DNA of 5,719 nt from Verrucomicrobiota bacterium (GTDB taxonomy: Bacteria; Verrucomicrobiota; Verrucomicrobiia; Chthoniobacterales; UBA10450): positions 1 to 5,719 of the forward strand of contig QHRI01000025.1 in assembly GCA_003221375.1 (NCBI GenBank). Direction: 5' to 3'. The position numbers were made by a program, and so were the translations under genes. Under the pieces are notes generated by a model, which was given only the letters and a program-made list of their open reading frames with translations, did not search any database and was not told where the DNA came from. The stretch's first letter is position 1, and each line of letters begins with the position of its first letter. Positions 1 to 5,719 of this stretch are shown here, one piece after another.

Positions 1-388
1 AGCCCGCATACACGCGAGATCATTTACAATTTCATGCGGCTGCGCGCGCTGCGTGTGGAAGTGGACGTGAAACTTGCGATCGCTGAATTCACCCTCGAGC
101 AGGCTGCGAAATATTTACAGGAGAAAGTGCCGATGGACGAACAAACGGCACGCCAGGAAGCCATCGCGTTTTCCACCGGTCCCGGTCAGGCAATTACGTA
201 TCAGATCGGCAAACTACAAATCCTCAAATTTCTTCGACGCGCGAATGCACTTGGGCGACAAGTTTAACCTCCGCGCGTTCCACGATTTCGTCTGGAAAAA
301 CGGCAACGTGCCGATTGCTTTGCAGGAATGGGAACTGTTGGGTGATGCCAATGGCAAAGCATCGATGCGTCAATCGGAGCCCCGCTAG
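1..388 (+). CDS. DUF885 family protein, C-terminal end only, frame broken near 231
   Basis: This is the C-terminal part of a DUF885-type protein; the N-terminus lies before the window. DUF885 members are often described as metallopeptidase-like, but no metal-binding motif lies in this part, so no reaction can be assigned. Frame 1 is open from base 1 and reads through a family-like segment with PGQAITYQIGKLQILKF, then stops at 265-267. The rest of the family pattern (DARMHLGDKF, then AFHDFVWKNGNVPIALQ and WELLGD) continues in frame 2 and ends at TAG 386-388. The switch lies near 229-233. Spacing in the family, as I remember it, fits a net loss of two bases between the Leu codon and the Asp codon; one extra base is the alternative. 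This is either a decayed gene or a sequencing or assembly error. It converges on the membrane-protein gene with 11 bases between them and no visible terminator. Family call fairly sure; intactness unknown. Confidence 0.72.
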
Positions 389-399
389 TCGCTGCGCGA

Positions 400-893
400 T
401 TACCGCGCCGACATCAGTTCAAATTCCTGGGACGCCGCCACGGACGAAAGAACAATAAAGGTAAACACGCCAAGCAGCGTTCTGTAGGGGATGAACAAAC
501 AATTTAACGCAGCCATCACATAGACGAAAAGTTTACTGCGACGCTTCTGAATGCACCTGCCGGCGTAAGCGGTTAGAGCACCTAACGTCCATACTACCAG
601 AACAACTCCGCAGAACACGCCGGCCATCACCCGGAAAAAAATCAACGGAGGTGCTCCTTGATTCGCCGCGTGCGGAGCTGGCGTCATCGACCCAAAGGGA
701 CTCGGCGAAGTACCGGCCGACGGAGGTTGGTTCCAAGCGGATTCGGGAATCAAGGACATCCCGGCGAACATCGCGACGTAAATCAGAAAAAACAACCGAA
801 CACCAGCATCGTTCCGCCGCGAACGTAGAAGCCGATGGTCAGAATGCGCAGTCGTTCACGAGCGATGATCCTGGCCTCATCTTCGGAAATCAT
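400..893 (-). CDS. Small multi-pass membrane protein, function unknown, frame broken in a T6 run
   Basis: The downstream frame alone gives 131 codons from a TTG at 795 to TAA at 400. A different frame upstream, from ATG 893, reads MISEDEARIIARERLRILTI and on through GFYVRGGTMLVFGCFF, then stops just after six T residues (787-792 on the transcribed strand). Adding one T joins the two frames into a 164-residue protein reading CFFLIY across the joint. The joined protein has a charged N-terminus, helix 1 at about 18-45, a Pro/Ser/Ala-rich loop at about 48-82, helix 2 at about 84-108, and helix 3 at about 117-150 with LLGVFTFIVL. Small proteins of this plan, with a C-terminal GVFTxIVL-like motif, are familiar hypothetical proteins; I know no function for them. 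An in-frame GTG at 902 is an alternative start; an AAGG lies 11 bases before the ATG. The gene follows rplK by 47 bases on the same strand, so co-transcription is likely. Confidence 0.66.
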
Positions 894-940
894 GTCTGTC
901 ACCGCCTTGAGAACGTCGGCGACAACCTGCGGTGTCGATT

Positions 941-1366
941 CTAATCCGTGATTTCCAGCCCCATTTGACGGGCCGTGCCGGCGATAATGCGGAAGGCGGC
1001 TTCGTCGTTACGCGCGTTCAGGTCTTTGCGCTTGGTGTTCACGATATCCATGACCTGTTTGCGGCTGACCTTGCCAACCTTGGTTTTGTTAGGCTCTTTA
1101 GAACCGGCGGCGATGTTGGCCGCCTTCTTTAACAGAACCGCCGCCGGCGGACTCTTTGTGATGAAGGTAAATGATTTGTCTTTGTAAACCGTGATGACGA
1201 CAGGGAGAATGTCGCCGGCTTGCTTCTGGGTCGTGGCGTTAAATTCCTTGCAGAACGCCATGATGTTGACGCCGCGGGGACCGAGCGCTGTTCCAACAGG
1301 CGGCGCTGGGTTAGCCTGGCCCGCGGGAATTTGAAGTTTAATTTCAGCTACTTTTTCTTTTGCCAT
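941..1366 (-). CDS. rplK: 50S ribosomal protein L11
   Basis: At 141 residues the length is normal for L11. The N-terminal domain carries the conserved [13 protein letters not shown] segment (about residues 13-25), including the proline pair of the hinge-like stretch, then [12 protein letters not shown]. The C-terminal, rRNA-binding half (about 72-141) has the usual [14 protein letters not shown] and [10 protein letters not shown] segments and ends [12 protein letters not shown]. In the family, L11 binds the GTPase-associated region of 23S rRNA with the L10/L7/L12 stalk and contacts elongation factors and RelA. ATG 1366 gives the standard [12 protein letters not shown] start. Only a weak AAAGAA lies upstream, so translation may rely on coupling or non-SD initiation. 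It follows nusG by 47 bases. The usual next gene, rplA, is absent; the neighbour is an unrelated membrane protein. Confidence 0.98.
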   Translation of the reverse strand: MAKEKVAEIKLQIPAGQANPAPPVGTALGPRGVNIMAFCKEFNATTQKQAGDILPVVITVYKDKSFTFITKSPPAAVLLKKAANIAAGSKEPNKTKVGKVSRKQVMDIVNTKRKDLNARNDEAAFRIIAGTARQMGLEITD

Positions 1367-1413
1367 TGGGGTTCTTTAAATCGTTGAATGGTTACTGCGC
1401 TAAAGCGGAAAAA

Positions 1414-1983
1414 CTAACCGCGCTCGACCTGCCAATATTCCAGTTCCACCGGAGTGGCGCGACCAAAAATAGTGACTGAAACGCGTAGTTTGCCACGCTC
1501 GGGATCGATCTCTTCGACAATGCCAGTCTGATTTTGGAACGGACCGTCGGCCACTTTCACCGATTCGCCAACTTCGAAGCTGACCTTCGGTTTCACCTTT
1601 TCTTCGCGCTCTTTCATTTGCGCGAGCATGCTGTCCACTTCCGATTGCCGCATTGGGATTGGTTTATCTTTGGTGCCAGCAAACCCAATCACTCCAGGCG
1701 TGTCGCGGACGAAGTACCAGGTGCGCCCGACCAGCTGGTTGTTTTCATCGAGCAAATGCATGTTAACGATCAGATAGCCGGGAAAGAACTTCCGCGTCGT
1801 TTCGCTCTTCTTCCCTTTCTTGATTTCCGAGACGCGCTCTGTCGGAACGAGCACCTCATAAATCAAATCGCCCATTTCCTCGGTCTTAACACGTTTCAAG
1901 ATATTCTCGCGCACCTTATTTTCCTGACCGGAAAGCACGTGCACAACGAACCATTGATCTTTCCCTGCGAGTGTCTGTGCCAT
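1414..1983 (-). CDS. nusG: Transcription termination/antitermination protein NusG
   Basis: This 189-residue protein has the complete two-domain NusG layout. The NGN domain spans about residues 10-115, with WFVVHVLSGQE at 11-21, RKFFPGYL at 64-71 and RDTPGVIGFAG at 93-103; in the family this domain binds the RNA polymerase clamp. A charged linker (about 116-136) leads to the KOW domain (about 137-189), with VADGPFQNQTG at 144-154 and VTIFGRATPVEL at 170-181. Phe173 matches by position the E. coli residue (F165) that contacts S10 or Rho. The protein promotes processive elongation, Rho-dependent termination and transcription-translation coupling. ATG 1983 lies just 3 bases after the secE stop, and the 20 bases before it show no Shine-Dalgarno sequence, so translational coupling to secE is probable. 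Confidence 0.97.
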   Translation of the reverse strand: MAQTLAGKDQWFVVHVLSGQENKVRENILKRVKTEEMGDLIYEVLVPTERVSEIKKGKKSETTRKFFPGYLIVNMHLLDENNQLVGRTWYFVRDTPGVIGFAGTKDKPIPMRQSEVDSMLAQMKEREEKVKPKVSFEVGESVKVADGPFQNQTGIVEEIDPERGKLRVSVTIFGRATPVELEYWQVERG

Positions 1984-1986
1984 AAA

Positions 1987-2205
1987 TTAGTGTAGTCGGG
2001 TGAAGAAATGGACTACGTTCACCAGAACCAGGTCGAACAGCGCAACGTACCCGCCCAGTAACAACATAGCGATGACAACCACCACGGTCGAGTCACTCAG
2101 TTCCTTGTAACGGCGGAACCCTTTCTCTTTCGGGTCCCACGGCCACGAGCATTTCTGCAGCTCGACCTTCACTTCGCCGAAGAAGTTTTTGATTTTGGTA
2201 ATCAT
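1987..2205 (-). CDS. secE: Preprotein translocase subunit SecE, with an extended cytoplasmic segment
   Basis: This 72-residue single-span protein sits in the canonical position before nusG. An amphipathic N-terminal segment (FFGEVKVELQKCSWP, residues 8-22) is followed by one membrane helix at about 39-64 and a short polar tail. SecE clamps the two halves of SecY in the inner-membrane SecYEG channel. Most bacterial SecE proteins have roughly nine residues between the Trp-Pro and the first Ser/Thr before the helix. Here WPWDPKEKGF plus RRYKELSDST makes that stretch several residues longer. From memory, Verrucomicrobiota SecE proteins look like this. ATG 2205 is the only sensible start; the bases upstream hold no clear Shine-Dalgarno. 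The gene lies about 120 bases downstream of tRNA-Trp, separated by a heptad-repeat palindrome. Confidence 0.94.
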   Translation of the reverse strand: MITKIKNFFGEVKVELQKCSWPWDPKEKGFRRYKELSDSTVVVVIAMLLLGGYVALFDLVLVNVVHFFTRLH

Positions 2206-2220
2206 CTAAGTCTTAAAGGA

Positions 2221-2309
2221 AACGTCCAACATCCAACCCTCAACGTCCAACGCCCAATTCTTTTTGTCCGGGTTCGAAGTTCAGTGTTCGACGTTGGGCG
2301 TTCGGCGTT
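2221..2309. repeat. Palindromic element made of 7-base units
   Basis: The left part is five consecutive heptads from 2221 to 2255: AACGTCC, AACATCC, AACCCTC, AACGTCC, AACGCCC. After a 20-base spacer, the right part is five heptads from 2275 to 2309, all ending in GTT: CGAAGTT, CAGTGTT, CGACGTT, GGGCGTT, CGGCGTT. The two halves are roughly reverse-complementary. The best hairpin pairs 2242-2257 with 2294-2309, with 9 exact inner pairs, then one mismatch and one G-T pair. The element fills most of the spacer between tRNA-Trp and secE and would lie in the untranslated RNA between them. Its role is unknown. It could be a dispersed repeat, an RNA processing site or a remnant of unit expansion. Confidence 0.75.
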
Positions 2310-2325
2310 TGCAAATCTTCACAAC

Positions 2326-2398
2326 CACGCCAGGAGGGACTCGAACCCCCAACCGACGGTTTTGGAGACCGCTACTCTACCAATTGAGCTACTGGCGT
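2326..2398 (-). tRNA. trnW: tRNA-Trp (anticodon CCA)
   Basis: Read on the minus strand this folds as a full cloverleaf. The acceptor arms ACGCCAG (2398-2392) and CTGGCGT (2333-2327) pair over all seven positions. The D arm is GCTC/GAGT with AATTGGTA in the loop. The anticodon stem is GCGGT/ACCGT around loop CTCCAAA, giving anticodon CCA for Trp. The T arm has loop TTCGAGT. The discriminator base is G, as expected for bacterial tRNA-Trp. CCA is not encoded after it (the next bases are GTT), so the tail must be added by nucleotidyltransferase. Position between tuf and secE is the conserved one seen in many bacteria. Confidence 0.97.
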
Positions 2399-2403
2399 AA
2401 GTT

Positions 2404-2480
2404 CTAATCGTGCTCGTGCTCTTAATCATGATCGTAATCGGCTCCCTCTCGATCACGAGCAGGAGCACGAGCACGATTAG
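2404..2480. repeat. Perfect 18-bp inverted repeat built of 6-base units
   Basis: The left arm at 2404-2421 is exactly the reverse complement of 2463-2480, 18 of 18 positions, around a 41-base loop. The left half runs in hexads from 2408: TCGTGC, TCGTGC, TCTTAA, TCATGA, TCGTAA, TCGGCT. The right half runs in matching hexads from 2453: TCACGA, GCAGGA, GCACGA, GCACGA. It lies 9 bases past the tuf stop codon and 5 bases before the 5' end of tRNA-Trp. No T-rich run follows it on the minus strand, so it is unlikely to be a simple intrinsic terminator. In RNA it would form a strong stem that could protect the tuf 3' end or guide processing of the tRNA. Function is inferred only. Confidence 0.85.
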
Positions 2481-2489
2481 GCGATAAAT

Positions 2490-3674
<1,185 letters not shown>

Positions 3675-3741
3675 TTCAATTCTCCTGTTTAACTAAACTC
3701 TCTGTTTTCTCATTTATCTGCTGCCAGTCCTGAGCTTGTTC

Positions 3742-3817
<76 letters not shown>

Positions 3818-3883
3818 TGCTTTTCGCCAACCCAGCGCCTCTTCAGCAACCCGAGCGGCAAACCGGTTTCGCTTTCTGCCAGA

Positions 3884-3910
3884 GATTTAAAAGTCCCAAA
3901 GCCGCGTCAA
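3884..3910 (-). promoter_or_regulatory. Candidate promoter for the tRNA-Thr/tuf operon
   Basis: About 70-90 bases upstream of the tRNA-Thr 5' end, the minus strand has TTGACG (3910-3905), close to a -35 consensus. It is followed 14-15 bases later by TTAAAT/TAAATC (3890-3884) as a weak -10. The spacing is shorter than the ideal 17. A small inverted repeat (CAAATT, three bases, AATTTG; 3908-3922) overlaps the -35 box and could be an operator or a chance A/T palindrome. The region 3818-4047 otherwise holds no gene, and the TPR gene upstream points the same way, so a promoter is expected here. Exact boxes are uncertain. Confidence 0.3.
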
Positions 3911-4047
3911 ATTTGCAATTTGAACGACCATGGGACCGCCTCGTTCCAGCAAAAAGCGTCCGCAAGCTAACCGCGCGCACCGTCGTGTCAAAGAAATTTC
4001 TCGATAGGAGAGCGCCGCCGGGAGATCGCGCTGCGACGTCTCTGCAC

Positions 4048-5013
4048 TCAGCGGATTCTGCTGCTTGTTTCTTCGGGTTTTCCTCGCGTTACCAACCGCA
4101 CTACAATGGCAATAATAATGAGTGTCACGATGGCAATGCCCACATTAAACGGCGTAATCAAACCCGGGCCGGGCGTTGGAGTGGGACTAGCCGAAGGAGG
4201 AGGCGGTGCGTTTTTCGCCGCCAGCATTCCTTGCACGTATTGCAAACGCTGAACCGTGTCATAGTCGTCTGGTTTTAGCTTCAATGCTGCCTGGTAATCC
4301 GCGATGGCCTTCTCATACTGCAACAAGGAAGTGTATGTCGCGCCCCGTTTGACCAGGTGCTCGCCATCGTTCGGGTTCTTCTCAATCAGCAGCGTGTAGT
4401 CGGCCACCGCTGCGTCGTAATTTTTCAGGTTTCGATTTGCCCAGGCGCGCCGGTCATAATTTTGTGGATCATCCGGCAATTTTTCGATTGCTGTCGTGAA
4501 ATCCGCGACCGCCTTGTCCCATTGAGATAGCTCAATCTCCGCAAAGCCCCGATACTTGTACGCGTATCCGTCGTCGGGCTTGAGTTCGACGGCTTTGGCG
4601 AGATCAGGTAGAGCAGCGTCGAACTGCTTTTGCATGATCTGGGTCATCCCACGCTCGCGGTACGCCACTTCATCCTTTGGCGCGACTTCAATCGCCTTCG
4701 AAAAATCTGCCAATGCAGACGAATATCTTTCCGCGGCTGCAGCTGCATCTCCAGCTGCCTCAGCCGCCTGTGCTGCTTGGCGATAAGCGGTGCCTCGATT
4801 CGTATAGCCGCGCGCGTCTTTCGGATTCGCTTCGATCGCCTTGGTAAATTCGGCAATGGCACCCTGGTAATTCTTTTGTTGCGCGAGCTCGATCGCACGC
4901 TGCATGTGGCTCGCCGCACCCGCGGCTGGTTTTGCTAGGCAGACGTGGATCGCTGCAAAACAGAGAAGTGACGCGGTTGAAACGATAATTGTTTGCTTGT
5001 TCAAGATATTCAT
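4048..5013 (-). CDS. Exported TPR-repeat protein with a C-terminal membrane anchor
   Basis: The 321-residue protein starts with a signal-like segment: Lys/Asn start, hydrophobic core at about 8-26, possible cleavage after HVCLA at residue 27. About six tetratricopeptide repeats follow at 33-66, 67-114, 115-148, 149-182, 183-216 and 217-250. They show typical AIAEFTKAIEANPKD-like helix B ends and conserved Gly/Tyr/Ala positions. The second repeat carries an Ala-rich insertion of about 14 residues (79-95). A Pro-rich linker (270-284) leads to one membrane helix (about 288-307) and a basic/polar tail. TPRs bind protein partners; the layout suggests a scaffold on the outer face of the inner membrane, but the partner is unknown. 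AAGGAG stands only one base before the ATG at 5013, unusually close; a TTG at 5004 would sit 10 bases from it and is an alternative start. Family clear, role not known. Confidence 0.88.
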   Translation of the reverse strand: MNILNKQTIIVSTASLLCFAAIHVCLAKPAAGAASHMQRAIELAQQKNYQGAIAEFTKAIEANPKDARGYTNRGTAYRQAAQAAEAAGDAAAAAERYSSALADFSKAIEVAPKDEVAYRERGMTQIMQKQFDAALPDLAKAVELKPDDGYAYKYRGFAEIELSQWDKAVADFTTAIEKLPDDPQNYDRRAWANRNLKNYDAAVADYTLLIEKNPNDGEHLVKRGATYTSLLQYEKAIADYQAALKLKPDDYDTVQRLQYVQGMLAAKNAPPPPSASPTPTPGPGLITPFNVGIAIVTLIIIAIVVRLVTRGKPEETSSRIR

Positions 5014-5082
5014 TCTCCTTTCAGCCTAACTGTTGAGCGATTTATGTTTGTAGGCGAGCAAATTAACGTGCCGAGCGCCTAA
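5014..5082. promoter_or_regulatory. Divergent intergenic region between the TPR gene and the transporter
   Basis: The 69 bases between two diverging start codons must hold promoters or leader sequence for both genes. AT-rich patches occur at about 5040-5051 and 5060-5066. I see no box pair close to consensus in either direction. A good Shine-Dalgarno core (AAGGAG) faces the TPR gene, and none faces the transporter. No operator-like palindrome is visible. Confidence 0.35.
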
Positions 5083-5719
5083 ATGAATCAAACAAATTCG
5101 ATTGCACGACTTGACGATCGACACCGTCGCACTCGCCTGTCTGAAGGCTACGCTGCTGTCTTTGCCACCATCCTTATTTGGTCCACGCCATCACTATTCA
5201 TGTATTATTTGAATCGCTATTACGATCCGTGGACACAGAATTTTTACCGTTATTTTGTCGCCTGTCTCGCCATTGCACCGCTCGTGTTTTATCGGATCCA
5301 ACGAGGCGGGCCAGAAATCGACCTGCGCGCCGTTGGGCTTTGTCTTCTACCCTGTCTGCCGAACGTCGTCCATCAAGTGACGCAAGTGATGGCTCTCTTC
5401 TACATGGGCCCCGGTGTCTACACGATTTTCATTCGTTCTTCGGTCATCTTTACCGCGCTGCTTGCGCTCGCGTTCTTTCCAGAGGAGCGCCTCGTCATTC
5501 GGCAATGGAAATTTCAGGCCGGTACTCTGCTTGGCTTAATTGGTGCTTTCGGCGTGATCTGGTTTCAGCCCAACGTGCAGTCACAGCAGAGGCATATTGC
5601 GTTGCCTGGATTATTCATTGCTTTTGCCGCCTCGTTCTGTTGGGCGCTCTACGGCGTTCTGATTAAGCGCCCTTCGGCTCAGCTAGGGTCAATCCGCAGT
5701 TTTGGTTTGGTCAGCTTCA
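5083..5719 (+). CDS. EamA/DMT-type membrane transporter, N-terminal 212 residues
   Basis: An open frame runs from ATG 5083 off the window end without a stop. A TAA lies directly before the ATG in frame, so this is the first possible start. The 212 visible residues are strongly hydrophobic, with likely helices at about 22-42, 56-72, 82-104, 110-131, 145-162 and 172-194. The pattern fits a drug/metabolite transporter: an N-terminal helix with ATILIWSTPSLFMYYL, the repeat-1 features FYRYFVACLAIAPLV and GPGVYTIFIRSSVIFTALLA, then GTLLGLIGAFGVIW. After that the second EamA repeat begins near 172 with LPGLFIAFAASFCWALYGVL. Such proteins usually have ten helices and about 300 residues, so roughly the last third is missing. 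Substrate cannot be told. There is no clear ribosome binding site. It is transcribed divergently from the TPR gene. Confidence 0.85.
   Translation, partial: MNQTNSIARLDDRHRRTRLSEGYAAVFATILIWSTPSLFMYYLNRYYDPWTQNFYRYFVACLAIAPLVFYRIQRGGPEIDLRAVGLCLLPCLPNVVHQVTQVMALFYMGPGVYTIFIRSSVIFTALLALAFFPEERLVIRQWKFQAGTLLGLIGAFGVIWFQPNVQSQQRHIALPGLFIAFAASFCWALYGVLIKRPSAQLGSIRSFGLVSF

Noticed and set aside
920..937. Short hairpin between rplK and the membrane-protein gene as a terminator
   Set aside because: Only five continuous pairs (CGACA/TGTCG) and no T-run after it.
1398..1407. CGCT-AA-AGCG mini-palindrome in the nusG-rplK spacer
   Set aside because: A four-base stem with a two-base loop is too small to separate from chance.
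1534..1995. Plus-strand open frame of 153 codons opposite nusG
   Set aside because: It is antisense to an intact nusG and its His/Phe-rich translation matches nothing.
2221..2309. CRISPR-like array
   Set aside because: Units are 7 bases, adjacent, and have no spacers; there are no cas genes in the window.
2404..2480. Intrinsic terminator after tuf
   Set aside because: The stem is strong, but the loop is 41 bases and no T-run follows on the transcribed strand; termination here would also cut off tRNA-Trp and secE.
3913..4278. Plus-strand open frame of 121 codons crossing into the TPR gene 3' end
   Set aside because: It overlaps the TPR gene antisense for more than half its length and has a low-complexity Arg-rich translation and no ribosome binding site.
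5178..5666. Plus-strand open frame of 162 codons with its own ATG
   Set aside because: It is in another frame inside the EamA-type transporter; its Arg/Ser-rich product lacks any pattern, while the frame from 5083 gives clean membrane helices.

Overview
The window is moderate-GC bacterial chromosome. It centres on a translation and secretion cluster on the minus strand. In transcription order this is tRNA-Thr(GGT), tuf (EF-Tu), tRNA-Trp(CCA), secE, nusG, rplK (L11), then a small unnamed membrane-protein gene. The first six form a widely conserved bacterial block. The long insertion in SecE after its Trp-Pro, the DUF885 relative, the small proline-looped membrane protein and the palindromic intergenic repeats together suggest a soil-type Verrucomicrobiota lineage. 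That placement rests on memory of such genomes and is only moderately supported.

Layout from left to right. Positions 1-388 (+) hold the C-terminal end of a DUF885-type protein whose frame is broken near 231. Only 11 bases separate it from a convergent gene at 400-893 (-), a small three-helix membrane protein. That gene reads through only if one T is restored in a T6 run at 787-792. Then come rplK (941-1366), nusG (1414-1983) and secE (1987-2205), all on minus. tRNA-Trp (2326-2398) is flanked by two unrelated palindromic repeat elements. The one on the secE side (2221-2309) is built of 7-base units, and the one on the tuf side (2404-2480) of 6-base units. tuf (2490-3674) and tRNA-Thr (3742-3817) follow. 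After about 230 bases of non-coding DNA carrying a weak promoter candidate comes a secreted or membrane-anchored TPR protein (4048-5013, -). A 69-base divergent spacer separates it from an EamA/DMT-type transporter (5083 to the window end, +).

The core genes work together. EF-Tu delivers aminoacyl-tRNAs, L11 forms part of the ribosomal GTPase-associated centre, NusG links RNA polymerase to the ribosome, and SecE is a core subunit of the translocon. The cluster departs from the usual order after rplK: rplA, rplJ, rplL and rpoBC do not follow. Instead there is a membrane gene and then a convergent unrelated gene.

I see no clear new defence, mobile or CRISPR system. The most interesting signals are the two periodic palindromes around tRNA-Trp, the truncated ribosomal cluster, and two frame breaks within about 600 bases of each other, which may be sequencing errors.
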